DNA of 64,000 nt, taken from positions 9,634,501 to 9,698,500 of the forward strand of contig NC_059553.1 in NCBI RefSeq assembly GCF_905220415.1, read 5' to 3'. The position numbers were made by a program, and so were the translations under genes. Below are positions 1 through 13,284 of this stretch, piece by piece. The notes below the pieces were generated by a model. It saw only the letters and a program-made list of their open reading frames with translations, was not told the DNA's origin and did not search any database. This stretch comes from Colias croceus. Its lineage: Eukaryota > Arthropoda > Insecta > Lepidoptera > Pieridae. Each line of letters begins with the position of its first letter. Position 1 is the first letter of the stretch.

Positions 1-1335
1 CTTAGTATCAGATCGTGCCGTGTGTTGAAATTGTCCTGAAATATTTATTTATTTTCCTAATAACAGAAGTTCCTTTAAAACTGAACGACATATCGTGTCG
101 TCAGCTATAAAATTGTTTGCGGCGGTACATGCAGTTAGATTGTATCATGAATAAATTTATACCACCACCTTTGGAACGATCCAACCAATTTGTACTTCGC
201 AACTCGACTGTTTTGAATTCTTTTGCTGTTTTATGACTACTGATTGTCCCACAACGTACGATTTGTGAAAACTACGTTGTCGTAACCTTGTTTCGCTTTT
301 GTTATAACAATGTAACAAAGTTGTTGTTTTCTGTTTCTGTTTGTAAGTAATACTTATTAGTGTTTTTATTGATTTGTAACAATTTGTTCAAGTACCTTTT
401 GCTATCGTCAATCTGTCATAAACAGCCATACTATCACAAGTCAATGCACCAAACATGATGATAACACATTTCAGAAAAAAATAGATTTAAAAAACGCTAA
501 GCTATAATTCGCAATACAATTATTATAATAATTGCCGATATTGTAAAGCTGAAGCTGAGTTTCATCGTTTTTTAGCTTGAACCCGCTTATCTCTGGACCT
601 TCGCGTCCCGATTGAAAAGTTATTTTATTATTAGAAAGTAAAGTTATCAAGAAAGGCTAGATGCTATATCACCACTATACCACCACCACAAACTTACCGG
701 TAGGAGCAGAGTAATGCGGGAGTAATAAATTTGACAAAAATATATCGAGCTGTAAAATTAAAAGAACTGTTGTACTTTACAAACGTAAAAAAATATTTCA
801 TCAGCGAGATAAACTCCGCTTTGCACCAAATAAAACCCCTCCGCTCATCGAAAATAACTGCCAACAAACTCAACAAATTAAATACAACTCGTACATGTGT
901 TAAGCAGTTAATTAAACGTAGGCGTTTCCACGCTCTGTGTGCTCATGGCCTTAAGACCTTGCAAGGAAGCACTAAGTCCCCAAACTTACAAGACGTCTTT
1001 AGTTTGCTTGACTTGTTCCACTTATAACCCGAGTTTATGAATTTGGAATTTGATTCTTATGTTTTGGAAATAAAGTCTACAGTTTTTGGCTATGATCGAA
1101 TTGTATTAATGGATTCACTTATTATTCTGATGATTTTTATGCGTAGGCATAATAAAACATTGAATATGAAGCACCAAGCTTGACTTGACATTATAGAATA
1201 TTATGATAGAATTAATCAGTATTGTGTACTATTTTATGCTTTGAGGTGGCAGGAACTCATATTATTTAGAATAAAGTTTGTAAACCTTTAGTCTCAAAAT
1301 CAAATCATCAAAAATTAAATACTTTTTTATCTACA

Positions 1336-1560
1336 TCTACACTAATATTATAAAGAGGAAAACTTTATTTGTTTGTTTGATTGATTGTAATGAATAGACT
1401 GATAAACTACTGGACCGATTTTAAAAAATTATTTCACCATTCGAAAGCTACATTATCCACGAGTAATATAAGCTAGGTTTTATCCAGGGAATCCCACGGG
1501 AACGGGAACTATGCGGGTATTTCTTAGAAAACGCGGGCAAAGCCGCAGGCGGAAAGCTAG
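1336..1560 (+). mobile_element. Non-autonomous Helitron (Lep1-like)
   Basis: Starts TCTACACTAATATTATAAAG and ends with a GC hairpin and AAAGCTAG, inserted between A and T. It contains the shared internal sequence around ACTGGACCGATTTT. Confidence 0.8.
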
Positions 1561-2577
1561 TCAAGCATAATTAATATAATAAAACAAGTTCGTTGTGAAT
1601 CATTCGAACATTTGGAAATATGAAGAGCCAATATATTAATTAAAAAAACCACAAACTAGGTATCTCTTATAATTCCAAAGAAATTTGTTATTTCTTTAAA
1701 AGGGGACGTAATCACTCAGGGACCAAGTGGAATGCAACAGTAATTTGAAAGTGCAGGAATGGCATAGTACCTGCCTCAGTTTCGACTCAATACATTATTA
1801 ATTCGACCAAGATTAAACGACATCTTTAATGAACCACTTTAGCATTTAAGTAATAATGGAATCGTTATTCTGTAATCGATATTAAACAGATTTTAGGTTA
1901 CTTTCTCTCTGGCGCATGAACTTGAAGTTGCAACTTGATAGAAAGACAAACAATCAAACACACATTCGCATTTATGATACTAAGAAATAATAGTAAATAT
2001 ATTTCTCCATCTCTTGGATATAATACATCTTTCAGTACTTATTAACTCGTAATGTCATAGGAGCTTATTTGATACAAACATACCAGAAAATACTTTTTCA
2101 CTTTTTAATGGTATTATAGACATTTTAACAGCCAATTTTCTTCCGGAGTCCAGATAAGATAAACACCTGTGTTAATGAGAAACACACAATATTACAATAC
2201 TACTATAATATTCCTAGAATTAGGTCGAATATTCCCTTTATATCACTGAAAACAAATTCATACCACAGATTTGTATACCTAAATCAATGGAACTAACGTA
2301 ACCATATCTCTTCGATTTGCAACCTTATTGTAAATCAATAGGGGCTGTAATGAATCACAGTTGAGTTACTGTTTCATATCCAGTTAGTTATGGCTAGCCC
2401 AGTATTGCCAGGCATATTTTAGTTGACGAATTGAAGTAACTATGTCACGTGATATGGGAAAAATGTATATATTTCACTGTATTCTGACCTATAAATTCTA
2501 TAATTATTTTAACAAGAACTCCATACACTGAGTAACTAACAAATCATGTTATTATTATCTTTGAAAATTAATTAATG

Positions 2578-2606
2578 TGTGTGCGTGTGTGTGTGTGTGT
2601 GTGGGT
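2578..2606. repeat. (TG)n microsatellite
   Basis: About 14 TG dinucleotides with one CG interruption. Confidence 0.85.
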
Positions 2607-2949
2607 AACTACCTAATATTAAATTTACCGATTATATAGATAATATATATGTACTTATATTAAACAAGATAAATAATATCAAGGTTAATAGTTTAGAATA
2701 ACTTCTTTCACAACCTTAAAATTTATAACTATAATTATCAGAAAGTCCATATTTTAAACCGTACACCATGACTGTATCGGCTAGTAATGACGTAAGCTTT
2801 CCGCAGTTCGCCAACGGCCGAAGATTAATTGCGCAACTTTTTACTCCATAATAATTATACCAAGAAATTATACCTTTACGCTTTTAAGCCATTTGAATTT
2901 GTTGTTATTTATTTATACTGTTTATCTTCTATAATACAATCAATCGCAA

Positions 2950-3065
2950 AATGAGTTGGTAAGCGCATAACTCGAGAACGGCTTAATTCCTTGAAGTACG
3001 AGGATGGTTGTTATGGAGAGAAAACGTAAACATGTACCACGGGCGAAGCCGGGGCGGACCGCTAG
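2950..3065 (+). mobile_element. Helitron-like 3' end, GGGGCGGACCGCTAG subtype
   Basis: A 5'-truncated copy ending CGGGCGAAGCCGGGGCGGAC and CGCTAG. The same terminus recurs on the minus strand at 35147, 45779 and 46670. Confidence 0.65.
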
Positions 3066-3190
3066 TTTCTAATAAAACTCTTATGACCAGACACAAAAAA
3101 CATATCATAAAATCGCTCTATCGCGACGTTAAAGTCCTAAACTTTAGGTTCATAAACCGTTTTCTGAATGGTTTCAGTTTCAGGTTTTGC

Positions 3191-3248
3191 AATACACTGG
3201 TGTGTATTGGCAATACACACCAGTGTATTTGCAATACAGTATTGCAAA
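3191..3248. repeat. Two adjacent perfect palindromes
   Basis: Arms 3191-3208 and 3212-3229 pair over 18 bp with a 3-base loop. Overlapping the end, 3228-3237 and 3239-3248 pair over 10 bp around one base. The shared word is GCAATAC. Confidence 0.85.
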
Positions 3249-3470
3249 TACTATCCGTTGATTTCATTAAAATATTATTTGCAGTTTTTATTTATGTACC
3301 CTTAATCCCCTTAAACTTTATCTTATTAAATGTCCAGACAAATAACAAATATACAAATATCGAGGTAATACCAATCAAACTTCTAATAAATAAATTATAA
3401 ATATTCTTATTTACTCAATGCGTAATAACTAGACAAGACAGGTTTCAAAGAAACTATCCAAGTTCATCTC

Positions 3471-3680
3471 TTTTTTTTTTTTTTTTTGTAAGGTGTTTCT
3501 CAATGTTAGCCAGAAAGGCTTTTACATTTTAACGCGGACGCGGGGGTGAACTGAAGGTTCACCCTGGTAGCGACATGCACAAGGGCGTCCCCCCTTGACG
3601 GGGATCTCGAACCTCGGCTTGGGCTGTCGCTTGAGTGGAGGAGGCCAGAAGGGCCCTAATCGGACGGGAAGTTCATCCCT
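3471..3680 (-). mobile_element. 3' end of a non-LTR retrotransposon with poly(A) tail
   Basis: A run of 17 T (3471-3487), read as poly(A) on the minus strand, follows a GC-rich segment that is repeated on the plus strand at 31998-32122. The family is not identified. Confidence 0.65.
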
Positions 3681-3808
3681 ACAAATATATTATTATTTGA
3701 AGTACCTAATTTACAATCGATTCTAATAATATTATTATATCATTATTGAATACTAATGGATTCCTGACTTTACTTGAGCGACTACAACTAACTAACTTTA
3801 TAAGTACA

Positions 3809-4024
3809 CTTGCTGTACCCCGCGGATTTACCCGCAATGCTCCGCTCCTGTTGTCTTAGCTTGATAGCCTATATCCTAACCTATATAAGCTATATAGCCT
3901 ATATCCTAACTCGATAAATGGCCTATCTAACACTGAAAGAATTTTTCAAATCGGACCAGTATTTCCTGAGATTAGCGCGTTCAAATAAACAAACAAATAA
4001 ACTCTTCAGTTTTGTAATATTAAG
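3809..4024 (-). mobile_element. Helitron-like repeat (ATAGCCT / GATTAGCGCGTTC subtype)
   Basis: It shares long stretches with 18236-18437 and 25678-25857, including CTCGATAAATGG and GAGATTAGCGCGTTCAAA. Ends are eroded here. Confidence 0.6.
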
Positions 4025-4143
4025 TACTACCTAGTATTGAAGTATAGATATTCGTAATTTTTATATATAAGAATTAATTTTCTTTACGTGACACATACAT
4101 TTTTAACATTATTTTATTAGCTTCACCGTATTTTTATAAATGT

Positions 4144-4274
4144 ACTAAGTTTCCGCCCGCAGCTTCGCCCGCGCAGTCAAAGAAAAATCCGCAAAGTTCC
4201 CGTTCCCGTGGGATTTCCGGGATTGGAAAGACAGACAGACAGAGTTACTTTCGCATTTATAATATTAGTATGGA
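4144..4274 (-). mobile_element. Internally deleted Helitron copy
   Basis: On the minus strand it starts TCCATACTAATATTATAAAT, continues with the TCTGTCTGTCT segment, and ends near a GCGGGCGAAGCTGCGGGCGG hairpin with a mutated CTAG. Confidence 0.65.
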
Positions 4275-5139
4275 TAACCAACCCCTGTACATACGATTTT
4301 GACCCATTTTAAATGGACAGTCGTACACTTATCAAGGATCGGTGACGATAAAATTTTTTATGACTTGTTCTTGTTAACTACTTAAATATTATTTTCTCAT
4401 AAAACAAAATTAGTCGTTAAAACAACACGAACATACAGACAGTAGGTATTTTTTTCATATATCACAAATAAAATACCTATCTAATCAATGAAATTATTAT
4501 TTCTTTTATAGAAATAGTATTAGAATTCTAATTTCTCATACAAATTGTTTTTGACACAGTTCAATGAACTAAAGATACATTTGATATTCATTGTTTTTTG
4601 TTTTTTGAACCTCAGAGCGAGTTTATTTTTATGTCAGTTTATTTATTTTCGACTCTTGTTGAATGTTAATGTTTTCATAATTTTTTCTGAACATAGTAGG
4701 TATATAAATAAATATTTTTGTAACTATTCCATAATAATAAGTACTTTTGTTATCTCAAAAAAGTGTTTGAAAAACTTCAATAACATCGTAAATGAATTGC
4801 CATTTGATAATTAAATAATTGTCATTTACATATGTTTACCTTTAACTTCAATACATATTTATTTAGATGTCATTTTTGTACTCTAATCAAAGAAATATAA
4901 AACTATAAAGAACACGCATTATAAATAATAACTTTCTTCAACAAGTCCACAAATAAAATGGTCGTTTCTTTCGTTTCTAGCAATTTAAAGTTTTGTCATT
5001 AAACTTCACGGTTCTGCAAATTACCTAACTCCGTAATGACTAATATCTATTGGAGAAATTCTTTTAAAACCTTTTTATGTTGACTGTATTATGTCTTAGG
5101 GTTACACTTCGGCTTCACCCGTGGTTCATATTCGGCCTT

Positions 5140-5350
5140 CTAGCTTACCGCCCGCGGTTTCACGCGTTTTGTCTAAAACCTAATAAATTATATGCTACCT
5201 ACCACTTGAATCACTCTATCTATTAAAAAAACCGCATCAAAATCCATTGCGAAGTTTTAAAGATTTAGGCATACAAAGGGACATAGGGACAGAGAAAGCG
5301 ACTTGGTTTTATTATATTATAGTAATAGTGATACATATCAAACGGTGAAA
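5140..5350 (-). mobile_element. Helitron-like repeat (AAAACCTAATAAATTATA subtype)
   Basis: Minus-strand CTAG end at 5140. It shares CCGCATCAAAATCC and ATACAAAGGGACATAGGGAC with the copies near 30540, 40395 and 58443. Confidence 0.6.
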
Positions 5351-6536
5351 GAATTTTTAAAATCGACCCAGTAGTTCCTGATATTAGTGTACAACTCTGT
5401 GATGCAATGTTAGGAAATTTCGATGTCATTTGAAAAATAATTTCAGTTGTAGATAGGAACATTTACCGAGGAAGGCTATAGTATATATATTATGCCATCA
5501 CGCAAAGACCAAAAAGAACGAAGCAATTACCAATGCGGTAAAACCGCGAGGCACAGCTAGTGTGTTATAAAGTTGATTTCTATTACTTTTTTTAAATGTT
5601 TTACCATGCTTTTTTTGTTGTTTTTTATTCATAATTACACGTAACGACGCAATAACTATAAAGTCTCTAGCAGTTATGTTAAAATTTTTAGGACTTAACG
5701 TTCAAAAGAATCCTTATTAAAACGAGGATTCTTTTACACAAATGACCCAAACGTCCTCTTTTCGGTAAGAACTCTTAAGACAAAGTTCTCGACACACCTT
5801 TGTTTTCATGTCCTAGTTTATTTTTATTCTTTAATGAGACTCTTCCATGTCACCGTTACGATTTTAATTATGCCCCATTTTTTCGAATATTTCTCACTAA
5901 TTTACATATTCTGAGCGCGGAGATATTGAAGTCTGGCTGAAATTTTGTTGTATGTTATTTAGTTTTAATTAAAAGTATATTATACAAGTTTAAAATGTGT
6001 GTTTTTCTTATAATATAGCATCCTTATAAAAGTTATATTTTAGCTCGCTCTTTTGTTGGTTAAGATTGTGATTTAAGTTCATCAACGACAGATCTTTATT
6101 TACCTACACAACAAAGTCTCTATAAAAATTTGAAATCAATATATTAAAGCTTTTTGCACAACTTTGGTTGAAGAATCATAATATGATATATCTACCATCA
6201 TAACCTAACAATATATTTTTAACAATTATAAACAACCTTTTTTCGATTAATCTACAACCGTATTAATTATCTTTCACTTTAAAAAAAGCCATTAATTTGC
6301 TCTGTACATGAAAAATATTTGCGTCTAAACAGTGGTTGAATATAAAACCTTTATTATTGTAAATGTTTTCGTGAAAACAATGAAAAATATAGCGAAAATA
6401 ATATGTGTATTTTATGTAACAAGCTCTCGAAATGTTTGTTGGAAACTTGTAACATTAATTAGGAGGATTTTTGTTACTCTATAAAGTTGAAATTGAATAC
6501 ATAATTTAGAGTTATCGTTTGTACGTTCGTTTCAGC

Positions 6537-6773
6537 CGTGGGACACTGCTGGACAAAGGCCTCCCTCAAGGATTTCCAGTACGACCGGTCACCGGTGGCC
6601 TGCATCCAGCGGCTCCCTGCCACTCGGACCAGGTCGTCTGTCCATCTTGTGGGAGGTCGTCCCACGCTTCGTCCAGTTCGTGGCCTCCATTCCAGAACCT
6701 TTTTGCCCCAACGGCCAACGGTTATACGGGCTATGTGCCCCGCCCATTGCCACTTCAACGTGCTAATCTAATT
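6537..6773 (-). pseudogene. RTE-type non-LTR retrotransposon, C-terminal reverse-transcriptase fragment
   Basis: The minus strand reads LKWQWAGHIARITVGRWGKK, then RTGRSVGRPPTRWTDDLVRV, then SRWMQATGDRSYW and EAFVQQ. This is the well-known C-terminal tail of insect endonuclease/reverse-transcriptase proteins. Everything upstream is missing, so it is a 5'-truncated dead copy. Plus-strand frames here are shadows. Confidence 0.88.
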
Positions 6774-7282
6774 TAGAGTTGAACAATGGTTCAGTAGAAA
6801 TCGAATATGTATGTTCTTATTTAGGTTCGTTAGCATGTAAAAATAATCATTAGAGGTTGTATTAAACTATGAAGTTAATTCCACTGATATTATAAATACG
6901 AAAGTTTGTGAGGATGGATGTATGGATGTTAGTTACTCTTTCACACAGATACTACTGAACCGATTATAATGAAAGTAAGGTAAGAGACATTACAGAAAAA
7001 AAAACTCATACAGAATTTCTTTATTAACTAGCAAAACCCTCGAAAACTACTGAATCGATCTGAAAATTATTCCAAAATGGCATAGATCTTGTTTGTTGTA
7101 TATTTTTAGGACAACCCGAGGGGTGACCTACCAGTGTTCATATTATTATATTCATCTATCATTTTATCTAAATCCCAGATACTATTTTAAACTCAAATAC
7201 ATTTTCAGACCATTATTTATTGGCGACATACATCACTTAATCGTGACGTATTTCATAAAGCCTTAAAACTTTATACATTTAA

Positions 7283-7454
7283 GGGCCGATTTTTCAATGC
7301 TTGGATAAAACTTATCTGTCGAATAAAGTATTACACGATAATATTAAAATGTCACGTAAACTGTCAAATACGGGCAATTAGAATACGTTTTTAAAATGGT
7401 AGTTTTATACATTATTCGACGAATAAGTTTTAACCAAGGATTGAAAAATCAGCC
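7283..7454. mobile_element. MITE with long TIRs and TTAA flanks
   Basis: About 50 bp at each end pair as inverted repeats (GGGCCGATTTTTCAATGC against its complement), flanked by TTAA at 7279-7282 and 7455-7458. TTAA suggests a piggyBac-like mover. A TTA/TAA duplication (PIF/Harbinger) is the alternative. Confidence 0.75.
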
Positions 7455-9082
7455 TTAAATAAAACAAAACATGTACCATAACATTTAGTTTATATTACTA
7501 TCGCAAAAACCTTTCACATTTTTCAATGACATTATCGCGTTAAATTGTAAAAAGTGAAATAAATTTGCTTAAAATAGGAATGCTAAGCTGTGCGCTTAAT
7601 CTGTATGGGTTGGCATGAAAGAGGACTTAGGTCAAAGGAAGTGAAAACATACTGGTGAATATTCTTCACCACTCGAATAGTTGTTTTGATCGTCAGTCAG
7701 CAGTTTCGGACCATTCTCGTCTTGACTTTGGTCGAATAATGTATAAGTAATATTATATCAGTATTTTATAACGTCATACAATTACGCTCTAACATATATT
7801 GTAGCATCTGTCGCCTAGTACTTGGCCATCGCCTAAAGTCTAAACTAAAGCTACTCCTTAACCCGAATAAGATAATAACCTTGCAGCGGAAATACGAGCT
7901 GACAACATTGATTACTGACAAAAAACTTTAAGCCGTCAATGAAACCTGCACCGGCAACCTCCAAAACTTCAGTATCAAAATAATATAGTGACACGTCAGA
8001 CTGTTTCTTTTTGAATATTTCACATTATTATAGGAAACACAAACAACTTTCACAATAATGTGAAAGTTGGCTCTACCACAAATACTGCTCTATAACTATA
8101 CCGTTTAATTTAAAAACGGGGCAGTACAGCTCCAATTTGTGTCCCGTATATTTCAATCAGATCCACGGTAGGCAGGTAGTCAGATCTAACACAGAGATAG
8201 CTTATATCGGCCACTTCAAGACCACCGTACCACTGCACTACATTCACCATACATTTAATTGTAAATAGGAAATATAAATGTGCTATTTATTTTGTAAGCA
8301 AACATCATTAGATACATTTATTTATAAATATAGTTGCTATCCCTGACACTAACAACCTGAAATTTAGCATAAGTTAAACTACTGACTCAAACAGATAACA
8401 GCATAATATTCTACCATTTACCATCTAATTACTCTACCATTTCATTCACAATGTTCACAATACGTTTTCTTAGACCCATGTACAAAAAAGTAGTTAATAG
8501 TCGCCTACTTTTCACAGTATCCCTGCTGCTTAGTTCAGAACTAATTCACACCAGCACTCATTTATTAATCCATAAAGCATACCACTAAATCAAACAAAAC
8601 GACAAAATAAAAGTCCCCACATTCCCACAAATCATGGCCACCATAATAGCGTGTTTTACACATATTAATATGGCGTACTCGCACGAGGGTAGCGATAACA
8701 CATCCCCTGTTAATTAATTCATTCCTCTAACTCGCCCACATACAGCGCTGTTAAGAACGCTCCAAATTAACGATTGTATTTTGAGACCAGTGACTGTATG
8801 TTCTCTTTGTGTAGGTTGCCCAAACTTTACGTTATATACCTGCGTTAATATCGTAGAAACGCCTAGGTAATGATGTTTTTGGCCGCTAATATATAGTAGT
8901 AATATTGGATGTTTTTCATGTCGTTTTCCCACAGTTAATGTTTATGCGTGATTACTGTGTAGATATGTTGTAGCAATGCTAGCGAATTAAGTTTTTTCAA
9001 TAATCAATGTATAACGCAGAATTATATGAAATATTTGAATGAGATACATAATATTATGTAAAATATTATTTTACTAGACAAA

Positions 9083-9287
9083 TCTAATATATATAAATCT
9101 CGTGTCACAATGTTTGTCCTCAATGGACTCCTAAACCACTTAACCGATTATAATAAAATTCGCACACCATGTGCAGTTCGTTTCAACTTGAGAGATAGGA
9201 TAGGTTTTATCCCGGAAATCCATCGGGAACGGGAACTATGCGGGTTTTTCTTTGAAAACGCGGGCGAAGCCGCGGGCGGAAAGCTAG
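9083..9287 (+). mobile_element. Non-autonomous Helitron (Lep1-like)
   Basis: Starts TCTAATATATATAAATCTCG, ends GCGGGCGGAAAGCTAG, A^T insertion. It includes the shared CGGGAACGGGAACTATGCGG. Confidence 0.78.
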
Positions 9288-10000
9288 TAAGATTATAAGG
9301 CTTACATTAATGAAAGACCGTCGTAGCAGTGTAATTTTTTCTTACACTTAGATTTAATTTTTATTAGGACACATATTGAATGTAAAATATAGTTAAAAAA
9401 GAAACTAATAAAAACACGCTTAAACCTATGAAATTTTTTTCGTCACTGATGCTTGATAAGTGTACAAAGTTTGAATTAAATATGTCCTTTTTAAGTGGGT
9501 CAAATACGAGTCTAAAGGAATCAGTTACATACATATATACATACATACATACAGGTGAAGGTGATAGGAGCGTCTTCATAATAGTTACTGTGTTAGATCG
9601 AATTAATATAACATAATAATTCGTATATTATAGCGATTGTAAGAGGAAAATATAAGAAACAAAATGTACTAGAATCGCCGTACTCGGAAATAGTTCTAGT
9701 GTACAAACGAGCTAAATCCAGGTATCCCCTAATGTTTCCCCTGGCTATGTTTTCTGCTTACTGTATCTAGAACATTTGGAGTTGGAACTGTAACTTCAAA
9801 ATGTAATATAATATAATGAAAAAAAAATAATATAATGGAAAATAATATAATGAATAAAATGCGTTTAAAATCCGTTAAAAAGTCTTTAATTTCTAAATGT
9901 ATAATACTCGCGTAAAATCAAACACTAGAAAATAAAATGTAATATAATTTAATGCCTAATGATAAACGATAGATAGTTTATTTATTTTATTATTTATACT

Positions 10001-10105
10001 CTTTATTGTGCTGCTAAAATACATACAATACAAACAAAACTTATTCTAAAAGAAAAACAGCACAGAAGGCGGCCTTATCACTCAAGAGTGATCATCGTTG
10101 CTATA
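10001..10105 (-). mobile_element. LINE 3'-UTR-like fragment
   Basis: It contains CTTTATTGTGC and GGCGGCCTTATC, words shared with 27155-27300 and partly 61266-61330. The minus strand carries AATAAAG near the end. Family not assigned. Confidence 0.5.
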
Positions 10106-10860
10106 TAAAAGAGGTTTTATTTATACAAATAATGATTATGGCTGTAATTAATTTGCTTTGCTATTTCTTAAACCAAAAAGACATAGGAATAAATTTCGAT
10201 TCGAAAGGTAGCATTTGGGATTGGCTATTGAACCATATTTAATGCATATTAAATACACATAATTCTCTGCTTATTAATAATTATTAAGACTGAATGTATC
10301 ATTAGACTAGTCAAATAATCAAAATAAAATATCATTAGATTATCCAAATATTTTTAAACTAATTACATTTCCCACAGCCGGAGGCCCCAAAAGAAAACCA
10401 GATTTATTTTATAAACTACATTTTAATTAAACTACTTTACAACCATGTCTGCACGATGCAGACTGGAGTGATAGAATCATTATACAATATTAATAATTAT
10501 TTTAAAGAAATCTTAAAACTAACACAGCAAAACTACGCTCGCATTCCGTTCCCATGCGAACGGCGTAGTCAGCAGTTTGCTGTTAAGGCCGGGACGTAAC
10601 AAACTTAAACCACCAAAACACGACCAATCACACCACACAATCTATAAAACCAATCAACTCATAACTCACAGATAAAATCAGCTAATAGATTCGTACAAGT
10701 ACAGATAATATATCTACAAGATAAGTTGCGGAATAAAATATGTCCATGCGGGCGGCGGGGTGTAATTGATAGCGAATCGCGATTTAAGCGCGATCGACGT
10801 GATTATTAACGAATTTATGACAGGTGCAAGAAGTAGACTGAAGTTTTTGTTATTTTGTTA

Positions 10861-11087
10861 TCCATACTATATATTATAATATATTAATATTATAAATGCA
10901 AAAGTAACTCTGTCTGTCTGTCTGTTACTCAATCACGCCTTAACTACTGAACCAATTTGCATGAAATTTAGTGTACAGATATTTCATACCCGAGAAAGGA
11001 CATAGGATAGGTTTTCACTCTCACGGGAACGGGAACTATACGGGTTTTTCTTTGACTGCGCGGGCGATGCCGCGGGTGGAAAGCTAG
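10861..11087 (+). mobile_element. Non-autonomous Helitron, TCTG-repeat subtype
   Basis: Starts TCCATACTATATATTATAAT, contains TCTGTCTGTCTGTTACTCAA, ends GGAAAGCTAG before T. Left flank is A. Confidence 0.8.
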
Positions 11088-11189
11088 TAACTATACAACA
11101 TGTGTAATGTCACTACACACAGCAAGAGTTCAGAGTACGAAGTAAGAAATACAAAATCAATGACCAAATTGTATTAAGGTAAGTATTAA

Positions 11190-11408
11190 AAGTAAGTGAA
11201 GTCCCGTGTCCCCAAGTGAAGTAAGGGGCAGATGCATTATGCATACATCTGTTTCACTGATCGATCTTCTTTAGGAACAAGAGTAGGTGAACAGCCTTCT
11301 GTGTCCTGCCAGACCGAGACATTTATTTTATTCGCATTCACTGGGAATTGAACCCATGACACCTCGGTTTTACACTCATGTCTCAACCACTGTACCAAGG
11401 AGGCGGTC
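11190..11408 (-). mobile_element. tRNA-derived SINE
   Basis: The minus strand has a pol III A box (TGGTACAGTGGTTGAG, complement of 11382-11397) and B box (GGTTCAATTCCC, complement of 11343-11354), then a body with GGTCTGGCAGGACACAG and GGGACTTCACTT. No clear target duplication was found. Confidence 0.8.
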
Positions 11409-13030
11409 AACGAGTACTTAGTATCTAAACCACAGAACAGTAAGAACATCTAAACGCAAGCATGACATGCGCTTGTGTGAATTGCATAGCTTGCATTATC
11501 GTATAAGGACTATACTATTTTTCTTACATACATACAAAATCATTTAGGTTGAAATGTCATGCTTATATAGAAATATTTATCAAATCCTTTGTTAAATCAA
11601 AAGTAATAAAATACAAGGCTTATTTACTCATTTTTATTACAGGCTTAGAATTAATAAAAACAATTAAATCGCTATAAACTTATGAATTATATTTCTCTTG
11701 AAGCATAACGCTATATATCACACAATGGACTGGAGTCCACAAAATTCGCGGCTAATGAGATTGTTCCTACAAAGATCCAAATAGGGTCACCATGCCTTTT
11801 ATTTTTATAAGACTTTTTTTCTACGACTTCAAAGTAAACATTTATTTATTCATTTAGACGTTTGAATAGTCAATATACTGTAAAATAATTACTTACTACT
11901 AATTTAGAATTCATTCGTAGCTTTTTCTTTGAATCCACTTAGTATATTATTTATATTATTTTTGCTCAAAAGCTGAAAGCCCTATTGCAAACCATTTCTC
12001 TTCCAATCTAATTGTACTTGACGTTAAAGATTTTTATATATTTTCTTCTAGACTCTCGATTGATTTCTTATCTGTACAAGGCAAAAATATTTGATTAAAT
12101 ATTTGAACAGACTTTTCACACGATTTATTCAAACACTAATAGATACTAACGATATAGCTAATATTGACATCACAAAGTCCATAATTCCCACTTAAGCATT
12201 ACTTTAATAATTTCGCCATAAAACGCTTTATCCAGACCACTAAGCTACAAGTCACATTAACGTTAGCACTTGGACCATTAAAATTAAGATTGAACGCAAT
12301 TTAGTACATAATCACATTGAAGGCGGGTGCTATTCACTGCGACTATTTTGGTTTCAATACCGTTCCGTAATAATGTACATTATAATAAGTTTCAGCTATG
12401 CTTTAACCTTATACGAAGTAAAATCATATTACGAAAGATGATGTTCAAAGTGGATACTGGATACCCACAGACAATATATCTAAATATATGTATACCTAAT
12501 ACTAACTAGAAAGGCGTGAATACATAAAATGTGTATACTTATTGTATTTAGCAAACATTTGGCTTAAGAATACACGAATAGACTACGTTTATCTAATTAT
12601 TAAACAAAAAAGAACTTTAATTTAAATTTATTTACTTTAGGTATGTTATAACGTACATATGCAACCGTCATGCCTTTCAAATTATAGTAAATTTTATGTC
12701 AAACTTATTTACATGTGCACTTACAGCTTATCTTTTAACATATTACTTATTGCATACTAAAAAGTTGTGCTTTTGCCATAAATAAACGTTTCGATAACAA
12801 CTTTATGATAAAAAAAAACTAATAACTGTATTTTTTAATTATCCCATAAAATCATACAGTGTGGACACTGTAGCCAGGATTCCAACAGGAAATATCCCCA
12901 AAAAGTCGCGTGATCCTAAGTGAGATATTGCACTCCCAACGGCCACTAATCTGAAATAATGTGATTTTAATTATCGTTTACGTTAGCATAATTCAGCGTC
13001 ACGTTATGTTTATAATAAGTACGCTCAGTT
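11409..13030. other. No gene seen
   Basis: AT-rich sequence without recognisable exons. Frames up to 60 codons (12327) have background composition. Confidence 0.5.
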
Positions 13031-13055
13031 TAGTAGAATATATTATATTCTACTA
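13031..13055. repeat. Perfect AT-rich palindrome
   Basis: Twelve-base arms (TAGTAGAATATA and its complement) around a single T. Confidence 0.75.
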
Positions 13056-13284
13056 ATATAATCCATTATAAACATAAGTCTCCTAGTATGTAAGGTTTAT
13101 ATTCTACGAAACTTAATCATTTTAATAAGATAAAGTACCTATAATCTAAATCGCATCCATTACTGTTATCTCTATTACGAACTTAATGGAATTCAAGGAA
13201 AGTTTTTAATTTATACCGACTTCATTTAGTTATAGAACAGTTTAATGTAATACTATAACTAGGTAGTAATTAAAGCATAGTAAG

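Noticed and set aside
731..1027. 98-codon plus-strand frame followed by AATAAAG
   Set aside because: The peptide has no recognisable domain and background composition. One such frame is expected by chance in this length of AT-rich DNA.
6519..6776. Two plus-strand frames of 77-85 codons
   Set aside because: Shadows of the minus-strand RTE reverse-transcriptase fragment, which has clear homology.
9110..9298. 62-codon frame ending in ...CGFFFENAGEAAGGKLVRL
   Set aside because: It is the translated 3' end of a Helitron. The same peptide ending appears at other copies such as 53580-53804 (minus).
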